From the NCBI GenBank assembly GCA_020634455.1, contig JACKBQ010000002.1, positions 1,736,001 through 1,800,000 of the forward strand: DNA of 64,000 nucleotides. Reading direction: 5' to 3'. Each line of letters begins with the position of its first letter. Position 1 is the first letter of the stretch. The stretch comes from Ardenticatenaceae bacterium (GTDB lineage: Bacteria > Chloroflexota > Anaerolineae > Promineifilales > Promineifilaceae). The position numbers and the translations under genes are program-made. Shown here piece by piece: positions 8,357 to 16,456 of the stretch. The notes beneath the pieces are model-generated. The model did not search any database, was not told the DNA's origin, and was given only the letters and a program-made list of their open reading frames with translations.

Positions 8357-9358
8357 TCAAGCCTGAACTAAGGTCTTGCCATTTGTCTTGCCATTCATCT
8401 TGGCATTCGCCAAGGTAAAATCATCACCATTTTCATAGGAAGAGACCATCAAGCGTTTAAGGACGGCATTATTTGGATCAGTCACAAACTTCCAAAAAGC
8501 GGTTTGAGCCGTTGTGCCCATGCGATTGGCATCTCGACCGATATAAATCTCTTGCTCAATCTCCATGCCCTGCACTTTTACCGGCTTTACTTTCCCTTTT
8601 ACCAACCTAGAAATAATCATCTGCGACACAAAGCCAACGCCAATACCCTCTTGCACCGCCAGAGCAATTGCCTCCGAATTCCCTAAAGTCAGGACAGTTT
8701 TGAGCTGCTCAAATCCCATACCATGTGCCCGCAACTTCTCTTCAGCTACAAATCGGGTGCCAGAACCCTCTTCCCGCCAGATAAAGTTAGCCTTTAATAA
8801 TTCCTTAGGCTCTACAGAATCACGCTCAGCCCACGGATGATTCAAAGGCACAATCAAGCTCACCTTATCTGTAATAAATTTCGAGAATTCCAAATTATTG
8901 TTTAGCTCCTGCTTACTAGCCAACGCAACATGAACTTCCCCATCTGTAAGCATTTGCACCGCAATCTTACGCGGCGTCACAAAGCAGCTTGCCTCCACCT
9001 TCGGATATTGCTGCATAAAACTCGCCAGCAAAAACGGCAACACATACTTACCCACAGTAGTGCTACACCCCACAGTAAGACGGCCGTAAACATCCCCCTT
9101 CAAAGATTCCATCTTGTTATCAATACTTTGCGAAATGCTCACCATCTCCTGAGCCATCGGCAGCAACGCCTCACCTGCATCCGTCAGGCGCAAATGACGC
9201 CCAGATCGAATAAATAATTGTAAATCAAAATGCTGCTCCAATGCCTGAATATGTTGGCTAACACTCGGCTGTGTCATGTGCAATTGCCGGGCTGCGGCCG
9301 TAAAATTCAAAGTCCGGGCAGCGGTTAAAAAAACGTTTAGTTGATGTGCATCTAACAC
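8357..9358 (-). CDS. LysR-family transcriptional regulator
   Basis: 333 residues. The N-terminal winged helix is clear: LNFTAAARQLHMTQPSVSQH (about 16-35), then a linker helix and a periplasmic-binding-like effector domain starting near LTVGCSTTVGKYVLP (about 95). The effector half resembles the CysL/CbbR-type subgroup. C-terminal residues after about 305 (rich in Asn, Lys and Gly) are an extra tail. It lies downstream of the rhodanese/cytochrome operon in the same orientation but behind a strong terminator, so it probably has its own promoter with a palindrome just upstream. Regulation of the neighbouring sulfur/electron-transfer genes is plausible but unproven. Confidence 0.92.
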   Translation of the reverse strand: MLDAHQLNVFLTAARTLNFTAAARQLHMTQPSVSQHIQALEQHFDLQLFIRSGRHLRLTDAGEALLPMAQEMVSISQSIDNKMESLKGDVYGRLTVGCSTTVGKYVLPFLLASFMQQYPKVEASCFVTPRKIAVQMLTDGEVHVALASKQELNNNLEFSKFITDKVSLIVPLNHPWAERDSVEPKELLKANFIWREEGSGTRFVAEEKLRAHGMGFEQLKTVLTLGNSEAIALAVQEGIGVGFVSQMIISRLVKGKVKPVKVQGMEIEQEIYIGRDANRMGTTAQTAFWKFVTDPNNAVLKRLMVSSYENGDDFTLANAKMNGKTNGKTLVQA

Positions 9359-9380
9359 AATACCCTCTCAGTTACACACA

Positions 9381-9394
9381 AAGTTTTAAAACTT
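9381..9394. promoter_or_regulatory. Palindrome upstream of lysR
   Basis: AAGTTTTAAAACTT is a perfect 14-bp palindrome, bordered by ACACA and GTGT, centred about 30 bp before the lysR start codon. LysR proteins commonly bind AT-rich interrupted dyads at their own promoters, so this is a candidate autoregulatory site. Apart from this and the terminator at 9562-9606, nothing was recognised in 9359-9630. Confidence 0.45.
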
Positions 9395-9561
9395 GTGTCG
9401 CAAAATCGGAAAAATTCTCCATAAAATATCAAACAAATCCATTCGTTCCATTTTTCACAAACAGTATGCCTCATTACTCATTCAGACAGTAGTGCTAAAT
9501 GTCATAAGCAAATGTTATAAAAGACACGCACCACCCCACACAAAACAGCTAGTTAATACAG

Positions 9562-9606
9562 AAATGGCAAAAGCCCCTTGAAAAATACAAGGAACTTTTG
9601 CCATTT
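9562..9606 (-). terminator. Terminator hairpin of the rhodanese operon
   Basis: AAATGGCAAAAG (9562-9573) pairs perfectly with CTTTTGCCATTT (9595-9606), with an inner CCTTG/CAAGG extension, leaving a short AT-rich loop. It begins 25 bp past the stop of the minus-strand rhodanese gene. The A/T-rich arm ends give U-rich RNA on the minus strand. It should separate the rhodanese operon from lysR. Confidence 0.75.
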
Positions 9607-9630
9607 ACTCAAAGACTAATTCAGGTTTGT

Positions 9631-11457
9631 TTAGGGAGCTGCAAACTCTGCGGCGGGATAACCAGCTTCTACCCAACCACCAAAGCCGCCCTTCAAACTA
9701 TGCACATCACTATAGCCGTAAGCCCACAGAATGCTCATGGCAATAGTGGAACGATGCCCAGAGCCACAGTAAACGACAATTGGAGTGTCCAAATCGGTTG
9801 GCCATTGATCCTTCATAGCCACGAACGATTCCAGCGGCACATGAACCCAGTTCTCAGCCTCAATGACACCTTTTTCTTCCAGCTCTTCCAGACGACGAAC
9901 ATCAATCACAAACAAGTCTGGATTTTCCAGCAAAGCCACATTTAAATCATCTGCGATGATCACACCATACCCATCGGGCACGTTGTGCAGCATCTCTTGC
10001 ATGGCTGCTACGGCCGCAGGATCAGGCTGTGCAACCTCAAGCACCATTGGCTCCAAAGGCAGCCCTTCCGCTACCGGATAACCAGCCTCTACCCATGCAC
10101 CAAAGCTACCACCCGTAAGCCCACGCACATTTTCCCAGCCCATTGCTTCCAATGCTGTCAGGGCAATGGTGCAACGCCACCCACTACCACAGTAGCTCAC
10201 AATGGGGGTATCAAAGCTGGGCAGCAAATCAATATGATCGGCAACCTCACGCAATGGAATATTAACCGCACCTTCAATGTAACCTTTCTCCTCAATTTCT
10301 GAAGGTTCACGCACATCCAGCAAGAACGGGGGCGGATCCTCTGCCAGTTGCAGGTTTAACTCGTCCAAACCAATCGTGTTGTAACCTTCCATACCATCCA
10401 GGAATACCGTGAACGCAGCGTCCATATCAAAGGCTGGTTCAGGCAGTCCCACAGATGGAAAGCCACCGGATGCCCAACCACCAAAACCACCTTTCAAGCT
10501 ATGCACATCGGTATAGCCATAGGACCATAAAATAGACATGGCAATAGTAGAGCGATGCCCAGAACCGCAATATGTAACAATTGGTGCATCCAAATCGGCT
10601 GGCCAATCAGCCGACATTTCAATGAATTGCTCCAATGGAATGTAAAGCAAGTTTGGATGATCGACGTGACCATTTTCCTCAACTTCTTCAGCGCGACGAA
10701 CATCAATCAAGATAATGTCCGGGTTCTCAACGAGCGCAACACTCAAATCATCGGCGGTCATCACACCGTACCCATCGGGAACGTTGTGCAGCATTTCTTG
10801 CATTGCAGCAACCATTGCCGGGTCTGGAGCAGCAGCATCCAGGGCAACCAGTTCCGGAATTTCGCCTTCAGCAATAGGATACCCAGCTTCTAACCAGGCA
10901 CCAAAACTGCCACCTGTCAAACCGCTCACATTTTCCCAGCCCATTGCTTCCAGTGCTGTCAGGGCAATGGTGCAGCGCCAGCCGCTACCGCAGTAGCTCA
11001 CGATAGGTGTATCGAAGCTGGGCAGGTATTGCAGGTTGTCGGCAACTTCGCGCAAGGGGATATTAACTGCCCCTTCAATCCAACCCTTCTCCTGCAATTC
11101 GCTGGGTTCGCGCACATCCAAGATAAAGGGTGGCGCTTCTACCATCATTTCGCTAAGAGCGTCAACACTCATCGTGTTGTAGCGCTCCATGCCAGTAAGG
11201 AAGGTAGTGAATGCGCCGTCCAGATCCGCCTCGGCCATTGGTTCTTCCATTGGCTCTTCGGCAACTTCTTCTACAGGTTCTTCAGCGACTGCCTCAACTG
11301 GTTCCTCGACAGGTGCATCAGCTGGTTCGTCTACGACCTCTTCAACGGCCGTATTATCCGGCTCGGCCACAGGTTCATCTGTAGTAGCATTGCCGCCACA
11401 GGCAACCAAAAGCAAGCCTAAAATCAAGAAAAGTACCCAATATTTGTAAGTTTTCAT
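9631..11457 (-). CDS. Lipoprotein with four rhodanese domains
   Basis: 608 residues. The lipobox LLLVAC puts the acylated Cys at 20, followed by an acidic Pro/Glu/Val linker to about residue 80. Four rhodanese domains follow with active-site Cys at 156, 297, 423 and 564, each in YCGSG-W-R or YCGSG-H-R-S loops. Domains 1 and 3, and 2 and 4, are near-copies exactly 267 residues (801 bp) apart, so the protein arose by duplication of a two-domain unit. All four Cys are present. Rhodanese domains carry persulfide sulfur, so an outward-facing sulfur relay is likely. It is third in a minus-strand operon behind the split multihaem cytochrome; GAGGAG precedes its ATG. Confidence 0.92.
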   Translation of the reverse strand: MKTYKYWVLFLILGLLLVACGGNATTDEPVAEPDNTAVEEVVDEPADAPVEEPVEAVAEEPVEEVAEEPMEEPMAEADLDGAFTTFLTGMERYNTMSVDALSEMMVEAPPFILDVREPSELQEKGWIEGAVNIPLREVADNLQYLPSFDTPIVSYCGSGWRCTIALTALEAMGWENVSGLTGGSFGAWLEAGYPIAEGEIPELVALDAAAPDPAMVAAMQEMLHNVPDGYGVMTADDLSVALVENPDIILIDVRRAEEVEENGHVDHPNLLYIPLEQFIEMSADWPADLDAPIVTYCGSGHRSTIAMSILWSYGYTDVHSLKGGFGGWASGGFPSVGLPEPAFDMDAAFTVFLDGMEGYNTIGLDELNLQLAEDPPPFLLDVREPSEIEEKGYIEGAVNIPLREVADHIDLLPSFDTPIVSYCGSGWRCTIALTALEAMGWENVRGLTGGSFGAWVEAGYPVAEGLPLEPMVLEVAQPDPAAVAAMQEMLHNVPDGYGVIIADDLNVALLENPDLFVIDVRRLEELEEKGVIEAENWVHVPLESFVAMKDQWPTDLDTPIVVYCGSGHRSTIAMSILWAYGYSDVHSLKGGFGGWVEAGYPAAEFAAP

Positions 11458-11480
11458 TTCTTACTCCTCGTCAAATGTGT

Positions 11481-11506
11481 GGTGGGCGGTGGGGAAACCG
11501 CCCACC
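11481..11506 (-). promoter_or_regulatory. Intercistronic hairpin between cytochrome and rhodanese genes
   Basis: GGTGGGCGGT (11481-11490) and ACCGCCCACC (11497-11506) form a perfect 10-bp GC-rich stem with a 6-nt loop in the 63-bp gap. No U tract follows it on the minus strand; the rhodanese ribosome site follows instead. It more likely stabilises or processes the mRNA than terminates it. Confidence 0.5.
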
Positions 11507-11520
11507 CTGTAAAAATTAAA

Positions 11521-12753
11521 CTAGGGTGATTCCTCCGTGGTGGTAATCACCGTGGTTGTCGTAATGATTGTCGTCGGTGAAATTGTCAAAGTAGATGTGA
11601 TTTCCGAGATCGGAGGGGGAATGGTATCCACAATCACCGACAAATTTGCTTCCACTTCTTCTGGATAAACCTTATCAATGGTCAAGAACAAATCAGCATT
11701 ACCGTGACACGCATCACAAGATTCCGTTTGAGGTGTATTGCGCTGAATATTGTGCGGCGTGGTGTACACCCATGTGGGCAGCGCATCAAAATTCTTGAGC
11801 AAATCTTCCCCGTAATAGGCAAAGCTATCTCTGGAAATAGGTACATGTCGCAACGTTACATACTCATACGGCCGATCATAACTCTCCAACGGATTCTTCC
11901 CGATGATGAAGGTCAAGTACGAGCCATCTGTAGCAAAGAACGGATTGCCCGTCGCCTCGCTAATTTGCACATGACAACCGTCACAACTTGTGTACTCTAC
12001 TGAGTGACACACCTGGCAAGAGAGATCGCCCCCATGCTCCTGATGCATCTCAATATCGTCGTCCTGCATGGCAACCGTCATATGGCAAGTCTCACATCGT
12101 GGCTGCTGAACGCCGTCGTAACGATGATCTGGTGGCGCTTCTAGCACTGCCAGTTGAGCCTCTGGCCCAGTGTGGCAAGATTGGCAATCGTCTGGCGCAC
12201 CGTGCATTTGGTGCCCTGAGTGACAATCCACACAAGACATACGCCCTTGTGTAAAATGCACATCCGGGCGCAAATCTTCATGCTTACCCAAATACTCATT
12301 CCCCACCCGACTACCATGGCAAGCGGTACAGTTGCGCGTCATTGAAGGCGTTTCGTTGAACAAGTGACCTTCAATAAGGCCGCCACCGACCAAATTTGGC
12401 TGACTCACATGGCATTCACCACAGGTTGCGTGGCAACTGCTACAATGGTTCGCAAACATGCCATCAATCGCGTCGTGGTCTTCTGGCACTGTGCGGGCGT
12501 CCAGCACCGTCCAATACCCTTCCAAATTGTTATGTAAATTATTGTCATGGGTGGCTACCACATCAGGATGGCACTCACCACACGATTCCACCGGATTTTC
12601 ACTAGGATTTTCAATAAGCCCTACATGCGCTTCAACCTTGTCGGGCGTGTTTTGCCCTGCGTGGCAGTCGGCACAGGCTACCTGGCCATGAACTTCCTCT
12701 GGGAATAGCTCCCCATCTACCAAAACCTTCTCCCATGGCTCCAACGGAGCCAC
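11521..12753 (-). CDS. Multihaem c-type cytochrome, main part (11 CXXCH), separated from its export signal by an in-frame TGA
   Basis: 410 residues from a GTG at 12753, with 11 CXXCH haem sites (first CADCH, last CDACH) spread to about residue 345, then a Thr/Ile-rich tail. It should be an extracytoplasmic electron carrier. As read it has no signal peptide, and a c-type cytochrome cannot be matured in the cytoplasm. The missing N-terminus (lipobox plus one more CXXCH) lies directly upstream in the same frame at 12763-13095, interrupted only by TGA at 12763-12765. Joined, the product would have about 524 residues and 12 haems. Options are recent inactivation, a sequencing error, readthrough, or two coupled products; the last is unlikely for a haem protein. 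A purine-rich GAGGTGGAGAG precedes the GTG. Confidence 0.8.
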   Translation of the reverse strand: MAPLEPWEKVLVDGELFPEEVHGQVACADCHAGQNTPDKVEAHVGLIENPSENPVESCGECHPDVVATHDNNLHNNLEGYWTVLDARTVPEDHDAIDGMFANHCSSCHATCGECHVSQPNLVGGGLIEGHLFNETPSMTRNCTACHGSRVGNEYLGKHEDLRPDVHFTQGRMSCVDCHSGHQMHGAPDDCQSCHTGPEAQLAVLEAPPDHRYDGVQQPRCETCHMTVAMQDDDIEMHQEHGGDLSCQVCHSVEYTSCDGCHVQISEATGNPFFATDGSYLTFIIGKNPLESYDRPYEYVTLRHVPISRDSFAYYGEDLLKNFDALPTWVYTTPHNIQRNTPQTESCDACHGNADLFLTIDKVYPEEVEANLSVIVDTIPPPISEITSTLTISPTTIITTTTVITTTEESP

Positions 12754-12762
12754 CTCTCCACC

Positions 12763-13095
12763 TCAACCTTCCCCTTCGTTTTCGCTAATAACCTCTTCTT
12801 CGGGGTTGGCTGTTTGGATGAGCAGGTCTTTGTTGGTGTGGCAATCCAGGCAGTTATCCACAGGAACTGGCTCCTCAGCAGGTTCGGCAGATGGCTCTTC
12901 GGTGGGGGTAACGGCCGTTGCCGTTTCCACCAATACCGGTTCAACATCGGCCACTTCCACAACGTCATCTGAAGCTTCAGACTCCGCCGATTGGCAGCCT
13001 GCCAACGCTACTACACCCACTAACAGAAGCAGGCCCATCAAAAATCCTATCATTTCGAGCGGAAATTTCGCCTGTTTCAAGATACGCTCCTTCAA
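12763..13095 (-). CDS. N-terminal part of the multihaem cytochrome: lipoprotein signal plus one haem site
   Basis: 110 residues. A lipobox (VVALAGC, Cys at 34) follows a hydrophobic signal; then comes an acidic Pro/Glu/Thr linker and one CLDCH haem site at 82-86. The frame ends at TGA 12763-12765 and continues in the same frame, three codons later, into the 11-haem gene. The haem site so close to the stop, with no folded domain after it, says this is a fragment of a longer cytochrome and not a finished protein. It is first in the minus-strand operon, facing the octahaem operon across 276 bp. Confidence 0.75.
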   Translation of the reverse strand: MKERILKQAKFPLEMIGFLMGLLLLVGVVALAGCQSAESEASDDVVEVADVEPVLVETATAVTPTEEPSAEPAEEPVPVDNCLDCHTNKDLLIQTANPEEEVISENEGEG

Positions 13096-13122
13096 ACTTT
13101 AATCCTTAGATTTGTGTTTTTC

Positions 13123-13141
13123 GTTGACCGAAATGGTCAAC
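13123..13141. promoter_or_regulatory. Inverted repeat in the divergent cytochrome promoter region
   Basis: GTTGACC-GAAAT-GGTCAAC has perfect 7-bp arms and a 5-bp centre, 28 bp from the start codon of the minus-strand cytochrome gene. Its TTGAC...GTCAA core resembles sites of CRP/FNR-family or LysR regulators, but I cannot assign it. With the next palindrome it could coordinate both operons. Confidence 0.5.
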
Positions 13142-13156
13142 CTTAACAGTTTATTG

Positions 13157-13170
13157 GTGAAAATTTTCAC
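13157..13170. promoter_or_regulatory. Second palindrome in the divergent cytochrome promoter region
   Basis: GTGAAAATTTTCAC is a perfect 14-bp palindrome 15 bp from the first inverted repeat. Both sit in the 276-bp spacer between the two divergent electron-transfer operons, which otherwise is AT-rich and has no coding sequence that I can support. Confidence 0.5.
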
Positions 13171-13371
13171 TAACAGTATAGCCAACGGGCAGGCGAAATC
13201 AATGCTTTTTCAAGGTTTTGCTTATTGTTTTTGCTTCTACCCACCCATAATAAAAAACAATTATTTTGTGGCTCTACCCTATTGAGATTGCTATTTTTCG
13301 ATGCTAGAATGCCCTTATTGTTAATATTTTCACAAACGTATGTTTGGTGTAAAAGCCAATTTGAGGCGACT

Positions 13372-14382
13372 ATGAAACAGTTTTTGAAGAGATTTTTTTT
13401 GAACTGGCCGGTACTGCTAGGAGGTTTGGTGGGAACGGCCGTTTTACTATTTACCGTCCAATTAGCCCTGGCACAGGATGAAGAAGAGCCGGATGCGCCC
13501 ATCATGCCCACACAAGAATGCCAGGAATGCCACCTGGACGTGGCTGCCCACTGGGAAGGCAGCGCCCACGCGAATGCCTTTACCGATGAAATATTCCAGG
13601 AGAAATGGCAAGGATTAGGTGAGCCAACCGAATGTCTGGCCTGCCACACCACAAATTTTCAACCTAACACAGGGGAGTACGATGCTGAAGGTGTGGCCTG
13701 TGAATCTTGCCACGGCGAAATTACAGAAGAACACCCTCCTGCCCCAGTACCCATTCTGGCAGACACAGAATATTGCGGCACCTGCCACACCACCACATTA
13801 GGCGAATGGCACCAAACGGGTCATGCTTCGGAAGACATCGGTTGTATGGATTGCCATGATCCACATAGCCAGCAGCCTTTGTTTGAGGAACCAGATGCAT
13901 TATGCCTGAACTGCCACGACTCTGAAGAAAACGTTGAGCATTTTGTAAACGATGTCCACATTCAGGAAGGCATTGGCTGCATGGATTGTCACGGTTTGGT
14001 CATTTTGCCAGAAGAAATGCCAGATGATGGCGTTGTGCCTACAGGCCACTCCTTCACCATCAGTTCTGAAACCTGCGTTGCTTGCCATACAGATGCGTTA
14101 CACGCTGGAACAGCCCTAACCGGTTATACGCACGGCGATCTTGCCGAGGGTGACTTAGTCACAGTGTTGGAAGCGTCTGTTTCTGGAAAAGCTGAAGAAG
14201 ATCTGACACCTGCACAGAAGGTACAAACTTTAGAGGCGGCGCTAGCTAACCGGAACCTGACACTTCTGTTTCAAGGCGGTGTATTGGGACTGGTTTTGGG
14301 GGGATCTACGGCCTGGTTTGTAGCTAACAATGTGCGTCAACGGCGTGAATTTGAAGGACGAGACGATGAGCAAGACAAATAA
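13372..14382 (+). CDS. Membrane-anchored octahaem c-type cytochrome
   Basis: 336 residues from ATG 13372, with GAGGCG just upstream; the frame is open from 13225 but without a signal there. An N-terminal signal/anchor (WPVLLGGLVGTAVLLF) is followed by eight CXXCH sites: CQECH, CLACH, CESCH, CGTCH, CMDCH, CLNCH, CMDCH and CVACH. Many other His residues could serve as distal ligands. A C-terminal membrane helix (GLVLGGSTAWFVA) ends in a charged cytoplasmic tail. It overlaps the ferredoxin gene by 17 bp. The order of multihaem cytochrome, ferredoxin subunit and NrfD subunit is that of quinone-linked complexes such as Nrf, Hmc or Qrc, so it probably exchanges electrons with the quinone pool outside the membrane. 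Confidence 0.92.
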   Translation: MKQFLKRFFLNWPVLLGGLVGTAVLLFTVQLALAQDEEEPDAPIMPTQECQECHLDVAAHWEGSAHANAFTDEIFQEKWQGLGEPTECLACHTTNFQPNTGEYDAEGVACESCHGEITEEHPPAPVPILADTEYCGTCHTTTLGEWHQTGHASEDIGCMDCHDPHSQQPLFEEPDALCLNCHDSEENVEHFVNDVHIQEGIGCMDCHGLVILPEEMPDDGVVPTGHSFTISSETCVACHTDALHAGTALTGYTHGDLAEGDLVTVLEASVSGKAEEDLTPAQKVQTLEAALANRNLTLLFQGGVLGLVLGGSTAWFVANNVRQRREFEGRDDEQDK

Positions 14383-15190
14383 GGATAATCGCAAACCACC
14401 GCTTCTTAGTCGGCGGGATGCGTTAAAGATTATTGGGGCAACGGGGGCAACGGCCGTTATTGCACAGGCTGTGACGGCCGGACCATTATCCTCTGGGGCA
14501 ATCGAAGGGCTAAAACGGGAGACCCACCATGCTAGCTCTGACCATGAATGGCATATGGTGATTGACCTGGCACAGTGTATTGGCTGCCAATACTGCATTT
14601 GGGCTTGCCAAGCCACCAACGACGTGCCAGAAGACAATATGCGCTGGAACATAGGTTTCCCGGAGCGCACGGAAGGCGGTACCGATTTTTTCATGACACG
14701 GCCGTGTTTGCACTGCCAGGAAGCGCCCTGCACCAAGGTGTGCCCGGTGGGCGCTACCTGGGTGCGTGAGGACGGCATTGTGGCAATGGATTATGACCGT
14801 TGCATTGGCTGCCGATATTGCGAGGTGGCCTGCCCGTACGATGTACGCCGCTTTAATTGGGGTTCTATCGAAACGGAAAACCAGTACCAACCAACCTGGG
14901 GCGTAGCCGAGGTGAATCGTCGCGAACGAGGCGTGGCAGAGAAGTGTACCTTCTGTGTCCATCGCATTGACCGGGGCATGGCTGAGGGGCTGACGCCGGG
15001 GGTTGACCCGCAGGCAACGCCCGCATGTGTAAACATCTGCCCGGTGAATGCCCGCATTTTTGGCGATGCCAAGGACCCGGAAAGTCCGGTCTCCAAATAT
15101 TTGGCAGAGCATGAAACATTCCGGCTGCGGGAAGATTTTGGGACAGAGCCAAAGGTGCATTACGTGCGCCCGGAACGTGAGGAGGTGTGA
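14366..15190 (+). CDS. Tat-exported ferredoxin subunit with four [4Fe-4S] clusters (NrfC/DmsB-like)
   Basis: 274 residues from ATG 14366; the open frame starts at GTG 14330 but the ATG has AAGGA upstream. The N-terminus SRRDALKIIGATG is a twin-arginine signal, so the folded protein is exported. Sixteen Cys in four groups follow: CIGCQYCIWAC, CLHCQEAPCTKVCP, CIGCRYCEVACP, and CTFC with CVNICP. This is the electron-wire subunit of DMSO-reductase-type or NrfCD-type complexes. It is translationally coupled to the octahaem cytochrome before it and the NrfD gene after it (7 bp gap). No molybdopterin catalytic subunit is encoded nearby. Confidence 0.93.
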   Translation: MSKTNKDNRKPPLLSRRDALKIIGATGATAVIAQAVTAGPLSSGAIEGLKRETHHASSDHEWHMVIDLAQCIGCQYCIWACQATNDVPEDNMRWNIGFPERTEGGTDFFMTRPCLHCQEAPCTKVCPVGATWVREDGIVAMDYDRCIGCRYCEVACPYDVRRFNWGSIETENQYQPTWGVAEVNRRERGVAEKCTFCVHRIDRGMAEGLTPGVDPQATPACVNICPVNARIFGDAKDPESPVSKYLAEHETFRLREDFGTEPKVHYVRPEREEV

Positions 15191-15197
15191 GGTGGCT

Positions 15198-16436
15198 ATG
15201 ACACAAATTCCTGAGAAAAAACGGGGTGGGATACGGCCGTTTCACGTCTGGGTAGCCACGCTAATCATCATGCTGGCAGTTGGTGGTTGGGGCGTATACC
15301 AAACCCTTTGGTATGGGCTGCAAGTAACCAACCTGTCCGACCGTGTTCCGTGGGGTTTATGGATTACCCATGATTTATCTGCAATTGCCCTAGGCGCAGG
15401 CGCGTTTACACTTTCGGCCGTCGTTTATCTGTTCCGCATTGAGCGGTTTAAGCCGATGGCTCGCATTGCCGTGTTTGTTGGCTTTTTGGGCTATACCTCT
15501 GCCATGCTAGCTCTGGCCATGGACATTGGTCGCCCAGACCGCTTTTGGCATCCGCTTGTGTATTGGAACGTGCATTCGGTTCTATGGGAAATTACTTTGT
15601 GCGTGATCTTGTACTCCACGGTGCTGGTCATCGAAGTGCTGCCAATTGTTTTCGACAGCCGCCTGTTCGACAACCGGCCCAAGTGGCGTGAATTTGGACA
15701 CAAAATTCACAAGCTAACGCCAGTGATGGCTGTGATGGGGTTAGCGCTCTCAATGCTGCACCAATCGTCGCTGGGGGCTACCTACGGCGTTTTGTCTGGG
15801 CGGGCGATCTGGTATAAGCCATCCATGCCGGTAATGTTCATTCTGTCAGCGGTAGCAGGTGGCGTTTCGGCGACGCTGCTGGCCACGATGATCACCAGCA
15901 AACTGACAAATCGGGAACTCATTGACAAGTTTTTGCGACGAGATGTAGCCCGATTGGCGGCGTTCACGCTGCTGGCGTACCTGTACCTAAAGCTATGGGA
16001 TTGGGCGGCGACGTCTTATTATAGCCAGGCACCGGGCACGGCCGATGCGCTAACCCGTCTGCAAGCAACTACGCCTTATACCCAGTCATTTTGGTTAATT
16101 GAAATGTTGCTGTGTGGTCTGGTGCCCGCCGTTATTTTGTTAAATCGGCAGATGCGCCGGAAGGAATGGCCATTGATGGGGGCGCTGTTCTTAATTGTTT
16201 TTGGCGTCATTATCAACAGGTGGAACGTGACGCTGTCTGGACTGGTGGTGCCGCCACAATGGTCGCCTGGGGTATTAGGGCGCACAATTGCTGTGGCTTA
16301 CACGCCTTCATGGGTGGAGATCGCGGTTTCAGTAGGCGTGCTGGGGTATGCGTTCCTGGCGTTTACGTTGGGGGCTAAGTATTTGCCATTGTTTACGCAG
16401 GGGCATGATGCTGTAGCGCACGCTCCAACCGATTAA
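15198..16436 (+). CDS. nrfD: NrfD/HybB-type integral membrane quinone-interacting subunit
   Basis: 412 residues from ATG 15198 (GTG 15192 is possible), with about ten transmembrane helices. Features typical of NrfD/PsrC proteins are the acidic and basic residues at helix ends such as MDIGRPDRFWHPL (about 110-122) and the Arg/Asn in INRWNVTLSG near 335. Family members oxidise or reduce menaquinone and pass electrons to the ferredoxin subunit, which is the neighbour here. In length and pattern it is nearer HybB/long NrfD than the short 300-residue form. It should anchor the complex encoded at 13372-15190. Confidence 0.9.
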   Translation: MTQIPEKKRGGIRPFHVWVATLIIMLAVGGWGVYQTLWYGLQVTNLSDRVPWGLWITHDLSAIALGAGAFTLSAVVYLFRIERFKPMARIAVFVGFLGYTSAMLALAMDIGRPDRFWHPLVYWNVHSVLWEITLCVILYSTVLVIEVLPIVFDSRLFDNRPKWREFGHKIHKLTPVMAVMGLALSMLHQSSLGATYGVLSGRAIWYKPSMPVMFILSAVAGGVSATLLATMITSKLTNRELIDKFLRRDVARLAAFTLLAYLYLKLWDWAATSYYSQAPGTADALTRLQATTPYTQSFWLIEMLLCGLVPAVILLNRQMRRKEWPLMGALFLIVFGVIINRWNVTLSGLVVPPQWSPGVLGRTIAVAYTPSWVEIAVSVGVLGYAFLAFTLGAKYLPLFTQGHDAVAHAPTD

Positions 16437-16456
16437 TTAATAAGGATGTGTGTGAC

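Noticed and set aside
9393..9581. Plus-strand 62-codon frame in the lysR/rhodanese spacer
   Set aside because: It overlaps the palindrome and the terminator arm and has no ribosome site.
12763..12765. TGA in the multihaem cytochrome as a selenocysteine codon
   Set aside because: The context is Gly/Glu-rich linker, not a redox site, and no SECIS-like hairpin is apparent just downstream.
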